This document shows positions 1 to 8,825 of a stretch of 64,000 bases of DNA, in pieces. The stretch is from an uncultured SAR86 cluster bacterium (lineage in GTDB: Bacteria > Pseudomonadota > Gammaproteobacteria > Magnimaribacterales > AG-339-G14), in the NCBI GenBank assembly GCA_902540995.1, contig CACBOY010000002.1, forward strand, positions 52,277-116,276. Direction: 5' to 3'. A program made the position numbers and the translations under genes. Each line of letters begins with the position of its first letter. Within the stretch, counting starts at the first letter, position 1. The notes beneath the pieces are model-generated. The model was not told the origin of the DNA, ran no database searches, and was given only the letters and a program-made list of their open reading frames with translations.

Positions 1-441
1 GTTTGGAGGAGAGCCATCAGGTTTAGGATCAGCCCAGACATACCAATCCGATTTTGAATTATTTTTATTTGATTTACTGAGCTTAAAGAAAGGATGAGCA
101 TCAGAACTATGTGATAAAACTTGATCAATTATTACTTTAATTTTATTTTCTTTGGCTTTTTCTATGAGTCTTTCAAAATCATGAATATCTCCGAATAAGG
201 GATCAATGTCAGTGTAATTGGAAACATCGTAACCCATATCTTTCATAGGAGAGGTAAAAATTGGCGAAAGCCATAATGCATCAACACCTAACGAAGATAA
301 GTAAGAAATTTTTTTGGATATTCCTTTGAGATCACCAATACCATTTCCAGAAGTATCATTGAAAGAACGTGGATAAATCTGATAAATAACTCCTTTTTTC
401 CACCAAGGGAGGTTAGTTTCTGAAGAAAGCTTTTTAGTCAC
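1..441 (-). CDS. GH13 family alpha-glucosidase / alpha-amylase-type glycosidase, N-terminal part (runs off left edge)
   Basis: The first ~147 residues are visible; the rest lies beyond position 1. The translation shows the GH13 opening WWKKGVIYQIYPRSF, then GNGIGDLKGI, SLGVDALWLSPIFTSPMKDM and GYDVSNYTDID, and ends in DWYVWADPKPDG. This is the start of the TIM barrel of bacterial alpha-glucosidases (oligo-1,6-glucosidase/trehalose hydrolase type), which hydrolyse alpha-glucosidic bonds in oligosaccharides. The catalytic Asp/Glu residues are outside the window, so substrate cannot be assigned. The likely start is GTG at 441-439, overlapping the 3' end of the upstream oxidoreductase gene. It is probably the last visible gene of a minus-strand run with the MATE, TusA and MDR genes. 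Confidence 0.85.
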   Translation of the reverse strand, partial: MTKKLSSETNLPWWKKGVIYQIYPRSFNDTSGNGIGDLKGISKKISYLSSLGVDALWLSPIFTSPMKDMGYDVSNYTDIDPLFGDIHDFERLIEKAKENKIKVIIDQVLSHSSDAHPFFKLSKSNKNNSKSDWYVWADPKPDGSPPN

Positions 442-1471
442 TCACTTTTATAAGTTGTTTTCCAAAATTCTTACCGCTTAATACATCTCTTAACCCCTGA
501 GGAGCATTCTCGATACCTTCTAAGACGGTTTCTTTGTATTTTATTTTACCTTGACGCATCCATTCGGCTAACTCACGTGTTGCCTGTTCCCAGTTTTTAT
601 TAAATTCTGTAACCACAAAAAATCTATGTTCAGGCGCTGGATCTAAATTCCCAAAGATATCAAAGGGAGTCTCAGGCAACTCGCTGCTTTCTGAGATATT
701 TGAATTAAAGGAATTATAAGCTGAGATAAAGCCACAAATTGGAACTCTCGCTCCAGGATTGAGAAGCTCAGCAACTGCTTTTGAAACTTCTCCACCAACG
801 TTTTCAAAATAGATATCTATCCCATCTGAAGAAGCCTTAGATAAGTCATCTCTAAATGTTTTTGATTTATAGTCAATGGCAAAATCTAATCCCATCACAT
901 CCTTAACAAAATCACATTTTTTCTTTCCGCCAGCGATACCTATTGTTTTACAACCAATAAGTTTAGCCATTTGACCAACGACAGAGCCCACAGCTCCAGA
1001 GGCTGCAGATACAACTACGGTATCACTTTCCTTTACCTTTCCTACTTCTTTAAGTCCAAAATAAGCAGTTCTACCTGGCATGCCTGCTGGTCCTAAAAAA
1101 GATTGTATTGGAGCCAAGTCAGGATAAATTCTCATTAATGCAGGATTATCATCATTACATCTAATGAAAGACTGCCAACCCAGGTGAGCTGCAACATAAT
1201 CTCCAATTTGGAATTTCTCTGATCTGGATTGAATTACTTGTCCAACACTTTCGCCTGTCATTACCTCTCCTATTGCAACAGGCTCTGTATAAGATTTCAT
1301 ATCGTTCATTCTGCCTCGCATGTATGGATCAATAGAGAGATACATCACCTTTATTAAGATTTGATTCTCATCAAGATCTTTTATAGAAGCCTCTTCTAAT
1401 TTCCAACATTCATCTTCCGGCATGCCTTCAGGTCTTTTTGCTAAGACCCATCTCTTATTAATTTTTTCCAT
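434..1471 (-). CDS. NADP-dependent MDR oxidoreductase (CurA/prostaglandin reductase-like)
   Basis: 345 residues, full length for the zinc-free medium-chain dehydrogenase/reductase group of leukotriene B4 12-hydroxydehydrogenase/CurA-type enone reductases. The N-terminal GroES-like half has YLSIDPYMRGRM (about residues 45-55), a hallmark of this group. The Rossmann half has the nucleotide motif AASGAVGSVVGQ at 156-167 and the family segment FENVGGE. The usual MDR zinc ligands are absent, as expected. The family reduces alpha,beta-unsaturated ketones or aldehydes with NADPH; the in vivo substrate is unknown. ATG start at 1471, 5 nt after the tusA-like gene on the same strand, and its 3' end overlaps the GH13 start by 8 nt. 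Confidence 0.88.
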   Translation of the reverse strand: MEKINKRWVLAKRPEGMPEDECWKLEEASIKDLDENQILIKVMYLSIDPYMRGRMNDMKSYTEPVAIGEVMTGESVGQVIQSRSEKFQIGDYVAAHLGWQSFIRCNDDNPALMRIYPDLAPIQSFLGPAGMPGRTAYFGLKEVGKVKESDTVVVSAASGAVGSVVGQMAKLIGCKTIGIAGGKKKCDFVKDVMGLDFAIDYKSKTFRDDLSKASSDGIDIYFENVGGEVSKAVAELLNPGARVPICGFISAYNSFNSNISESSELPETPFDIFGNLDPAPEHRFFVVTEFNKNWEQATRELAEWMRQGKIKYKETVLEGIENAPQGLRDVLSGKNFGKQLIKVSD

Positions 1472-1476
1472 GTTCC

Positions 1477-1698
1477 TTATTCTCCCTTTTTTACTCTGAA
1501 TATAATGATTCCGTCTTCCTCAGAAAAAGATATCAACGAATGATTAAGATATTCACAGAACTTTTTAACATCTTTAATTGCAGTAGGATCTGTGGCTATG
1601 AGAGTCACTTCATCACCTTTTTTAGCTTCATGAATAGATTGATGAAGAAGCATTATTGGCTCAGGACATTTAAGACCTTTGGCATCTATTTCAATCAT
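1477..1698 (-). CDS. tusA: TusA/SirA family sulfur carrier protein
   Basis: 73 residues with the family motif LKCPEPIMLLH; the sulfur-carrying cysteine is Cys11 in the CPxP motif. TusA proteins accept persulfide sulfur and pass it on, in E. coli to the TusBCD relay for tRNA 2-thiouridine synthesis. YeeD-like homologues serve other sulfur transfers, and no tusBCD partner is in view, so the exact relay is open. Zero-gap junction with the MATE gene upstream (stop directly followed by ATG) implies co-transcription and probably translational coupling. Confidence 0.85.
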   Translation of the reverse strand: MIEIDAKGLKCPEPIMLLHQSIHEAKKGDEVTLIATDPTAIKDVKKFCEYLNHSLISFSEEDGIIIFRVKKGE

Positions 1699-3108
1699 TC
1701 AAGAATTTAAGACAAATCTACTTCTACCTCTACCAGTAGTATAATTAACTCTTGCAATAACAAAAGCTGCCGAAACAAAAAGGCCAACAGTCAAACCAAT
1801 CCACATACCTGGTGCCCCAATAGGATCAGAAAAGAAGTCGGTCATTGACAGGGAATACCCTATTGGCATTCCAATAATCCAATAAGCGATGAACATAAAA
1901 AAGAATAAAATCTGAGTATCTTTAAAGCCCCTCAAAGCACCAACGCCAGCAAAGTTTAGCCCATCTGCAATCTGGAATATGGCAGCAATTATTAATAATG
2001 TAGCTGCTAAATTTACAATTTCGATATCTGGATTGAAGAAGCTTGCTAAGTAATTACCAAACTCTATGAGGATGAAGGTATTTATAATTGCCAAAAACAA
2101 GGCAAAAAACATAGCAAAAAATGAAGAATATCTTGCTCTATCTAATGAGTTTGACCCTACTAAATTTCCAACTCTAACATTAGCTGCTAAGCCTATTGAT
2201 AGGGGCAACATAAAAGTTAAGGTAGTTACTTGCATGGCAATTGCATGAGCAGAAATAACATTCTCACCAAGCCTACTTAAAATCAAACCTGCTCCACTAA
2301 AAACAGCTATTTCTATGAATAGGGTTCCACCAATTGGTATTCCAAGTTTTATGATTTCAGAAATTTGTTTTGGATTAGGAGCTTCAAAATTCTCAAAAAA
2401 TCTAATTTCTTTAAAGAACTTTGAAAAATAAATGTATCCAAGAATGATTAAAAGAGAAGACCACGAAGAAATTAAAAATGCTATGCCACAACCTTTACCA
2501 CCCAATTCAGGGAAGCCAAACTTACCAAAAATCAAAACATAATTCACTAGAGCATTTATTAAGACCATCACAACATTTATGTAAGTAATAGGAAGTGGTT
2601 TTTTCATACCCTCACACATGGATCTTAAGGGTTGAAATAAAAACATTGCCGGAGCACCAATCATCAACCCAAATAAATAATCCTTTGTAATGGTCTTTAC
2701 TTCTTCGGGAGTACCTAAAATATTAAGAAGTGAATCTGCATTTAACGTGTAAACGACAAATAAAAGAATTAAGGGGATTGCTAGCCAATAAGATTGTTTT
2801 ACGATGGGTCCAATTTGCGCAATTTGCCTTGCGCCATAAAATTGAGCAACAAAAGAAGTAACAATAAACAATACTCCTGCGATCCCAAAATAAGCAGGCC
2901 AAAAAAGCATATTACCTATAGCAACAGCAGCTTGATCAACAGTATTGTAATTACCAGTCATTAAAGCAGAAATTATTCCAGTAGCGTGAGCTGCTAATTG
3001 AGTCAAAAGCATTGGAGTAGCTAATTTAAAATACTCTTTGGCTTCTTCTGAAGCCATTGAATTTTTTATGACGCTATCTTCTGTAGAAGTGTTGAGGGTT
3101 TCTTTCAT
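1699..3108 (-). CDS. MATE family multidrug/cation antiporter
   Basis: 469 residues, the usual size for MATE exporters, with about 12 hydrophobic segments and the two-fold MatE repeat. Family-like segments include PMLLTQLAAHATGIISALMTG near the N-terminus and the second-lobe segment IKLGIPIGGTLFIEIAVFSG. Members export cationic compounds at the inner membrane using a Na+ or H+ gradient. First gene of the minus-strand run leading to tusA, the MDR reductase and the GH13 gene. It diverges from the acyltransferase at 3155; the 46-nt gap must hold the divergent promoters. Substrate cannot be told from sequence. Confidence 0.9.
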   Translation of the reverse strand: MKETLNTSTEDSVIKNSMASEEAKEYFKLATPMLLTQLAAHATGIISALMTGNYNTVDQAAVAIGNMLFWPAYFGIAGVLFIVTSFVAQFYGARQIAQIGPIVKQSYWLAIPLILLFVVYTLNADSLLNILGTPEEVKTITKDYLFGLMIGAPAMFLFQPLRSMCEGMKKPLPITYINVVMVLINALVNYVLIFGKFGFPELGGKGCGIAFLISSWSSLLIILGYIYFSKFFKEIRFFENFEAPNPKQISEIIKLGIPIGGTLFIEIAVFSGAGLILSRLGENVISAHAIAMQVTTLTFMLPLSIGLAANVRVGNLVGSNSLDRARYSSFFAMFFALFLAIINTFILIEFGNYLASFFNPDIEIVNLAATLLIIAAIFQIADGLNFAGVGALRGFKDTQILFFFMFIAYWIIGMPIGYSLSMTDFFSDPIGAPGMWIGLTVGLFVSAAFVIARVNYTTGRGRSRFVLNS

Positions 3109-3154
3109 AGAATCGCTGTATCATACATGATGTAAAAATATCTGGAGATTAAAA

Positions 3155-3877
3155 ATTAGAAAAGACAATAGACCTTTTTGGCTTAAAAGAATTCATTGGT
3201 GGTTTGATCAACAATACATAAAAAAAATTATCACTCCTCAATTTGATCATTTGGGAACCAGCCCTCTTATTTTGGGTGTTAAATATCTTCACGTATCTGG
3301 TAAAAACATATCGGTTGGAGATTTCGCAACTTTTATAACATCCCCAGATGCTCATGTTCACATTACTACATGGAATGCAGACAAACACGATGGAAAAATA
3401 GAAGCAGGCAAGTTTTGTTTGTTTAGTCCAGGAGTAAGAATTTCTGCAGCTACTTCAATAAAAATTGGAGATTCATGTATGTTTGCCAATGGGGCATACA
3501 TTTCCGACTCTGACTGGCATGGAATTTATGATAGAGCTTTGCCTGTTGGAAAGTCTTTAGAAGTAGTTCTAGAAGACAACGTTTGGATAGGAGATAGTGC
3601 AATTGTTAACAAAGGGGTGAGAATTGGAAAAAATAGCATTGTTGGCGCTGGATCAATAGTGGTTAAAGATGTTCCTCCAAATGTTGTAGTTGCCGGCAAT
3701 CCTGCAAAAGTAGTAAAAGAATTAGATGAGAATGAAAAAATGATATCAAGAGCAGATATGTTTTCTTCCCCTAAAGAATTGGATGATTTATACCTCAAAA
3801 TTGATCAAATCAGTCTTAAAAACAATTCTTTTTTTGGCTGGATAAAAAGTAAGTTGCTGCCCAACAAAAACAATTGA
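3155..3877 (+). CDS. Hexapeptide-repeat (LbH) O-acyltransferase, probable ATT start
   Basis: Left-handed beta-helix acetyltransferase of the maltose/galactoside O-acetyltransferase type: repeats such as [20 protein letters not shown] and [23 protein letters not shown], ending with the trimeric transferase motif [12 protein letters not shown]. The first ATG/GTG/TTG in frame is TTG 3251, but the frame stays open to 3131 and encodes the conserved N-terminal part of this family ([16 protein letters not shown], then TPQFDHLG). No ATG, GTG or TTG occurs there. An ATT at 3155 lies 7 nt after GGAG (3144-3147) and would give 240 residues, so I take ATT as the start. A conservative caller would begin at 3251. 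Downstream pdxB overlaps its stop codon. The acyl acceptor is unknown. Confidence 0.75.
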   Translation: MRKDNRPFWLKRIHWWFDQQYIKKIITPQFDHLGTSPLILGVKYLHVSGKNISVGDFATFITSPDAHVHITTWNADKHDGKIEAGKFCLFSPGVRISAATSIKIGDSCMFANGAYISDSDWHGIYDRALPVGKSLEVVLEDNVWIGDSAIVNKGVRIGKNSIVGAGSIVVKDVPPNVVVAGNPAKVVKELDENEKMISRADMFSSPKELDDLYLKIDQISLKNNSFFGWIKSKLLPNKNN

Positions 3878-4980
3878 TGAATATTGTTATTAATAAAGAC
3901 TTGCACGAGTTAACTAAGACATTTGAAAGTAATTCTAAATTCAATGTTCGAAGCCTTGCCTCTCACGAAATCTCAAATCAAGCTATCAAAAATTCCGATG
4001 CTGTCTTTTTAAGATCTACGACGAAAATCAACGAAGAATTGTTAGATAACACAAATGTAAAATTTGTCGCTTCTCTAACTTCAGGAGAAGATCATATAGA
4101 TCAAGATTACTTTAAAAACTCAAATATTCATCTTTCTACAGGCAAAGGCGGAAATGCATTAGCTGTCATTGAATATTTATTAAGTGTCTTATCTGTCTTG
4201 ATTATTGGCAATAAAATTAAGCCCTATGAGACAAAGTTTGGCATTATCGGATTTGGCAATATTGGTAAAAGATTCAAAAATATTTTGGATGAAATTAATT
4301 TTCCTTGTTGTATTTATGATCCATATTTTCCCGAAGTATCCTCTTGCCTTGATGAAGTTTTATCCTCAGAGGTAATTTCCTTAAACTGTTCTTATTCAAA
4401 AACTGGAAAATTTCCATCTCATAATCTTTTAGATGTAAATTTTCTGAATGAAATGAAAGATGATCAATTTTTAATTAATTCTTCAAGGGGCGAAGTTTTA
4501 AGTGATGAGTACTACTTATCAAAAAAATCAGATAATTTTATTTTTGATGTATGGCCTAATGAACACAATCCTAACTTAACAAAGTTTAAAAAGCCTTATA
4601 TTGCGACTCCCCATATTGCTGGAAAAACAATGAGCGCAGAAAATAAATTCAATGAAAAAGCTTTAAGTGAATTTAATAATTTCTTTAATGAAAATCTAGA
4701 GGCAATCGAACCTAAGAGATTTATAGATTTTACAATAGATAACTCCATAGAAGAGGAAATGGATATCTTTGGAATTCCACCTTCAATCTTTCTAAAAATT
4801 TATGATGTTAAAAGAGATGATTTCGCCTTTAAAAGTTTTTTCAAAACAAAAAAAGATCCAAGGGATTTTCAGGAATTAAGAACTTCACTCAAAAGGCTAG
4901 GTTTCAATAATCATAAAATAGTTGGTGATTTAGGCAGTGCAGCCAAAACAAAATTAGAGCTTTTTGGATTCAGACTTTAA
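3877..4980 (+). CDS. pdxB: 4-phosphoerythronate dehydrogenase
   Basis: 367 residues. D-isomer-specific 2-hydroxyacid dehydrogenase fold with nucleotide motif GFGNIG at about 125-130, SLTSGEDHID near residue 67, SSRGEV, and the TPHIAGKT segment carrying the catalytic His. The ~100-residue C-terminal domain (PRDFQELRTSLKR) is the PdxB dimerisation domain (DUF3410), which separates PdxB from SerA. PdxB oxidises 4-phosphoerythronate in the DXP-dependent pyridoxal phosphate pathway. I chose ATG 3877, overlapping the preceding stop as TGATG; a TTG lies 3 nt earlier. The paralogous serA is at 51736. Confidence 0.92.
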   Translation: MNIVINKDLHELTKTFESNSKFNVRSLASHEISNQAIKNSDAVFLRSTTKINEELLDNTNVKFVASLTSGEDHIDQDYFKNSNIHLSTGKGGNALAVIEYLLSVLSVLIIGNKIKPYETKFGIIGFGNIGKRFKNILDEINFPCCIYDPYFPEVSSCLDEVLSSEVISLNCSYSKTGKFPSHNLLDVNFLNEMKDDQFLINSSRGEVLSDEYYLSKKSDNFIFDVWPNEHNPNLTKFKKPYIATPHIAGKTMSAENKFNEKALSEFNNFFNENLEAIEPKRFIDFTIDNSIEEEMDIFGIPPSIFLKIYDVKRDDFAFKSFFKTKKDPRDFQELRTSLKRLGFNNHKIVGDLGSAAKTKLELFGFRL

Positions 4981-5000
4981 GAAAGGCATGAATTGTCTAG

Positions 5001-5006
5001 TATAAT
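5001..5006 (+). promoter_or_regulatory. TATAAT -10 box just upstream of the desaturase start (possible leaderless mRNA)
   Basis: A perfect TATAAT lies 6 nt before the ATG at 5013, with no Shine-Dalgarno-like purine run between pdxB and that ATG. If used as a -10 element, transcription would begin at or next to the start codon. The -35 is not convincing. Confidence 0.4.
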
Positions 5007-5012
5007 AAACCG

Positions 5013-5924
5013 ATGATTAACCCAAATACTCTTCTTTCTGAAGAAGAAATTGCCATTTTGAGAGATCCTAAGGATTGGAGGAATTATTTAGCTATTTTTA
5101 GTATTTGGGCTCAAATTGCTCTTGGTTTTTTCATTTTTTCTTTTTCACCAGGTATCTTAACCTTTTTGGTTGCCGCTCTTATTATCGGAACCAGGCAGTT
5201 TGCCCTGGTAGTAATGATGCACGATGGCGCTCATAATTTGATTTCAAAGAATAAAAAGATTAACGACTTTATTTCTCAGTGGCTTTGCGCCTATCCAATG
5301 ATGACAGAAACGATAAGTTATAGAAAATATCACTTAATACACCACAAACATACGGAAACTGATTTAGACCCTGATAAAACCCTGACCGATCCTTTTCCAG
5401 TATCAAAAAAAAGCTTTTCTCGAAAAGTATTAAGAGATTTAACTGGCATATCTGGTTTGAGGCGTTATTTTGGATACTTGTATTCAGCATGGGGCGTAAA
5501 TGAAAATACTTTTTTTGGACATCTTAAGCATTTTGTTTCTTCACTTTATGGTTTCTTAATTTGTCAGCTAATAATTTTTTCGACATTAACTTTTTTTAAT
5601 GTGCCATGGCTATATTTGCTTTTGTGGTGGATACCAAAATTAACAATTTTCAGTTTGTTTTACAGGTTAAGAAGCATCTCAGAGCATGCTTGTACATCTG
5701 GACAAGATGACTTTACTCATACCAGAACAACCTTATCTTCAAATTTTGTAAGATATTTCATTGCGCCTCTGAATGTAAATTATCATCTTGAACATCATCT
5801 ATTTATGTTTTGTCCATGGTATAACCTTCCTAAAGCTCACGAAATGCTAAAAGAAAAAGATTTCTACAAAGATTTAGAAATTGAAAATGGTTACTTCAAC
5901 GTTTTTAAAAAAGTAATTATCTAG
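5013..5924 (+). CDS. Membrane fatty acid desaturase family protein
   Basis: 303 residues with the three histidine clusters of the membrane di-iron desaturase/hydroxylase family: HDGAH at 70-74, HLIHH at 107-111 and HLEHH at 258-262. Hydrophobic segments at about 25-60 and 175-215 fit a four-helix membrane core with the His boxes on the cytoplasmic side. The family inserts double bonds or hydroxyl groups into acyl chains or related lipids using O2. RSISEHA near residue 220 also resembles sphingolipid-desaturase and ketolase relatives, so lipid substrate and regiochemistry are undetermined. ATG start immediately follows a TATAAT. msrB begins 2 nt after its stop. Confidence 0.88.
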   Translation: MINPNTLLSEEEIAILRDPKDWRNYLAIFSIWAQIALGFFIFSFSPGILTFLVAALIIGTRQFALVVMMHDGAHNLISKNKKINDFISQWLCAYPMMTETISYRKYHLIHHKHTETDLDPDKTLTDPFPVSKKSFSRKVLRDLTGISGLRRYFGYLYSAWGVNENTFFGHLKHFVSSLYGFLICQLIIFSTLTFFNVPWLYLLLWWIPKLTIFSLFYRLRSISEHACTSGQDDFTHTRTTLSSNFVRYFIAPLNVNYHLEHHLFMFCPWYNLPKAHEMLKEKDFYKDLEIENGYFNVFKKVII

Positions 5925-5925
5925 A

Positions 5926-6309
5926 ATGAACAAAGAAGATCTCAAAGGTAAGATTTCTAAAGCATCTTACATAGTCACTCAAGAGCATGGAACTGAAGCA
6001 CCTTTTTCTGGTGAACTTTTGGATACAAAAGAGGAAGGTATTTTTACTTGTGTTTGTTGCGGCAATGAGCTTTTTTCCTCAGATACAAAATATGATTCCG
6101 GAACTGGATGGCCAAGCTTTTGGGATGTTCTTAATGAAAATTCTGTTGGTGAAGAAATTGACAAAAGTCATGGGATGATTCGAACAGAAGTGCATTGCCA
6201 AAAGTGCAATGCTCACTTAGGACATTTGTTTCCTGATGGGCCGATGCCTACAGGAAAAAGGTATTGTATGAATTCTGTTGCAATGCAGTTTAAAAAATCT
6301 GATAAATAA
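5926..6309 (+). CDS. msrB: Peptide-methionine (R)-S-oxide reductase
   Basis: 127 residues, full-length MsrB. The zinc-binding cysteine pairs are present (Cys42/Cys45 in CVCC and Cys91/Cys94 in CQKC), as are the signature SGTGWPSFWDV and the active-site motif RYCMNSVAM with catalytic Cys114. The enzyme repairs R-methionine sulfoxide in oxidised proteins. It follows the O2-using desaturase gene by 2 nt and precedes murJ by 2 nt, so it is probably in the same transcript. No MsrA fusion or signal peptide is seen, so it should be cytoplasmic. Confidence 0.95.
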   Translation: MNKEDLKGKISKASYIVTQEHGTEAPFSGELLDTKEEGIFTCVCCGNELFSSDTKYDSGTGWPSFWDVLNENSVGEEIDKSHGMIRTEVHCQKCNAHLGHLFPDGPMPTGKRYCMNSVAMQFKKSDK

Positions 6310-6311
6310 AG

Positions 6312-7868
6312 TTGGATTCCTCACAAAGTCAAAAGGCTAAAACTTCTCTTAAGACTCTAGTTGTTTCATTTTGGACTTTTATTTCGAGAATATTTGGAGT
6401 TTTAAGAGACATAGCAACCACATATATTTTAGGAGCTGGAGTTGCTCACGATGTATTTGTGGTGATGCTAAAAATACCCAACTTATTCAGAAGGCTAGTT
6501 GCTGAGGGTGCTTTTAGCCAAGCTTTCATTCCTGTCTTAACGGAATACAAGAATAACCAATCAAAGGAAGAGCTAAAGAAGCTGATAGATTTAACTTTTA
6601 CTGCAATTTCGTCATTGGTTTTATTCCTTTGTATTTTGTTCATGATTTTTGCTCCAATCGTGGTTTTTATTTTTGCTCCAGGGTTTTATTTTGATCCGGC
6701 AAAAAAAATTCTTGCGATAGAAGTCTTAAGAATTACTTTTCCTTACCTATTTTTTGTATCTTTGGTTGCTTTTTTTGGGGCCATACTGAATTCTTTTAGC
6801 TTTTTTTCCATCCCAGCTGCAACTCCTATTGCTTTTAACTTAAGCATTATTATTGGAGCAATATTTTTTACAGATTACTTTCAACTTCCGGTTTTGGCTA
6901 TTGCTTGGGGAGTTTTTGCCGCAGGACTCATTCAATTTTTTATAAATATAATTCCTATTCTCAAACTCAAGCTGTTTCCAAAATTAAAATTGGATTTTAA
7001 TCATCCTGGATTAAAAAAAATTTCAATATTGATGCTTCCAGGAATTTTAAGTGGTGGAATAATTCAAATTAATATCCTTATAGATACAATTTTTGCATCC
7101 CTACTAAAAACCGGAAGTCCAACTTGGCTATATCTTTCAGATAGACTAATTCAATTACCTTTAGGAATTTTTGCTATTGCTGCAGCTACAGTTATTTTGC
7201 CTGCTTTATCAAATGCTGCTGCTCTAAAAAATGATTTGGAATTCAATGAAAAATTTAATTGGGCTTTAAAATTCATATTTATTGTAGGTATCCCGTCATC
7301 AGTTGGGCTTTACTTTTTAAGCTCGGAAATCATTAGCATTTTATTCTTGCGAGGTGAGTTTTCAACTTCAGATGCTCTTATGACAAGTTATAGTCTAAAA
7401 GCATTTTGTTTTGGGTTGATTGCATTTATGGCTATAAAAATTCTCAATGTAGGTTTTTTTGCAAGACAAGACCCCAAAACTCCAATGTATGTTGCTCTAG
7501 TATCCTTGATCCTTAATGTATTTTTTAATTGGCTTTTTGCTTTTAAGTTTGGTTATGGTCATATTGGTTTAGCAATTGGAAGTGTTATAGCTGCGATAGT
7601 TAGCTTTTTTATTTTGAGTTTTATACTTATAAAACGATCCATATTAACCCTAGAAGGAGATTCAGTGATTTTTCTTATGAAAATTATTATCAGTTCTTTG
7701 GGTTTATTTATTGGACTTCTTGGCTTTCAAACATTATTTCCTAACTTTTCCGACTGGAGTTTGTTAGTTCAAATTTTTAATTTACTCTCCATCATTTTCT
7801 TTGGAGCATTTATATATTTTGGTTTAATGTTTGTACTCGGCTTAAGGATGAGTTTTTTTAAAAATTAA
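6312..7868 (+). CDS. murJ: Lipid II flippase MurJ
   Basis: 518 residues, standard MurJ (MviN) size, with about 14 membrane segments. The N-terminus KTLVVSFWTFISRIFGVLRD matches the family opening, followed by FVVMLKIPNLFRRLVAEGAFSQAFIP, which contains conserved pore residues, and QINILIDTIFAS in the C-lobe. MurJ flips lipid-linked peptidoglycan precursor across the inner membrane and is usually essential. Start is TTG at 6312, two nt after msrB; no better in-frame ATG precedes the conserved N-terminus. In gammaproteobacteria murJ commonly sits next to ribF-ileS-lspA, as here. Confidence 0.95.
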   Translation: MDSSQSQKAKTSLKTLVVSFWTFISRIFGVLRDIATTYILGAGVAHDVFVVMLKIPNLFRRLVAEGAFSQAFIPVLTEYKNNQSKEELKKLIDLTFTAISSLVLFLCILFMIFAPIVVFIFAPGFYFDPAKKILAIEVLRITFPYLFFVSLVAFFGAILNSFSFFSIPAATPIAFNLSIIIGAIFFTDYFQLPVLAIAWGVFAAGLIQFFINIIPILKLKLFPKLKLDFNHPGLKKISILMLPGILSGGIIQINILIDTIFASLLKTGSPTWLYLSDRLIQLPLGIFAIAAATVILPALSNAAALKNDLEFNEKFNWALKFIFIVGIPSSVGLYFLSSEIISILFLRGEFSTSDALMTSYSLKAFCFGLIAFMAIKILNVGFFARQDPKTPMYVALVSLILNVFFNWLFAFKFGYGHIGLAIGSVIAAIVSFFILSFILIKRSILTLEGDSVIFLMKIIISSLGLFIGLLGFQTLFPNFSDWSLLVQIFNLLSIIFFGAFIYFGLMFVLGLRMSFFKN

Positions 7869-8825
7869 ATGTATTTGATAAGAGGAGTAAAAAACTTACC
7901 GCTATTCAATGAGAGATTTAGCGAAGAACAACTCGTAGTTACTATTGGCAACTTTGACGGCCTCCATAAAGGGCATAAAAAAATTATTCAGGAAATGAAA
8001 AATATTTCTCAAAATTCAAGTGCTAAAACAATGGTGATATTTACTGAACCTCATGCAAAGGAATTCTTTTCTATGGATAAAAACATCATGGAGCAGCCAG
8101 CAAGAATCTCCCCTTGGCGTGACAAGTTTAAAAATTTAGAAAATGAAAATATAGATTTTGCCTTTTTCTTAAAATTCAATAAGTCTCTTCAAACAATGAG
8201 TCCAGAAATATTTATTGAGAAAGTTTTAGGACCATTAAATATTAGCAATTTAATGATAGGAGATGACTTTAGATTTGGACAGGATAGAAAAGGAGATTTT
8301 TTGATGCTTAAAGATTGGAGTGAGAGTCAGGGTATTTCATTGTCAAAATTACCTACTTTTTCAATCGATAACCGTCGCGTTAGCAGTACTTGGATTAGAG
8401 AAACACTATCTTTAAGTGATTTTTCGACAACAAAGAAATTATTGGGCAGACCTTACTCCTTTGAGGGAAAAGTTGTTCATGGAAACAGATTGGGGAGATC
8501 AATAGGATTCCCAACCGCAAATATATGGCTTCCGAAAAATAATTTGCCTATAAAAGGAGTGTTCTCTGTAAAGATTTCAATAGATGTGTCAGAATTTGAG
8601 GGTATTGCCAATATTGGAATCAGACCTACGGTTGGAGGTACCTCTCCAGTACTAGAAGTAAATATTTTTGATTTTAAAAAAGAAATATATGGGAAGCGTA
8701 TAAAAGTAGAATTCGTTAAAAAAATAAGAGATGAAAAAAAGTTCGATAGTCTTGATGATCTAAAAAAACAAATTGCAAAAGACGTAAATACTGCCAAAGA
8801 ACAATTACTAGATGAAAAAAATTAA
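7869..8825 (+). CDS. ribF: Bifunctional riboflavin kinase/FAD synthetase
   Basis: 318 residues. The N-terminal FAD synthetase nucleotidyltransferase domain has VTIGNFDGLHKGHKKII (HxGH at about 36-39) and the segment SSTWIRE. The C-terminal riboflavin kinase domain (from about 185) has GRPYSFEGKVVHGNRLGR, IGFPTANI and the GIANIGIRPT segment. RibF converts riboflavin to FMN and then FAD. ATG directly follows the murJ stop, and its 3' end overlaps ileS by 14 nt, so murJ-ribF-ileS-lspA-ispH is read as one operon. Confidence 0.95.
   Translation: MYLIRGVKNLPLFNERFSEEQLVVTIGNFDGLHKGHKKIIQEMKNISQNSSAKTMVIFTEPHAKEFFSMDKNIMEQPARISPWRDKFKNLENENIDFAFFLKFNKSLQTMSPEIFIEKVLGPLNISNLMIGDDFRFGQDRKGDFLMLKDWSESQGISLSKLPTFSIDNRRVSSTWIRETLSLSDFSTTKKLLGRPYSFEGKVVHGNRLGRSIGFPTANIWLPKNNLPIKGVFSVKISIDVSEFEGIANIGIRPTVGGTSPVLEVNIFDFKKEIYGKRIKVEFVKKIRDEKKFDSLDDLKKQIAKDVNTAKEQLLDEKN

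Noticed and set aside
3149..3388. 79-codon minus-strand frame opposite the acyltransferase gene
   Set aside because: It overlaps the conserved N-terminal coding part of the acyltransferase on the other strand and has no recognisable features.
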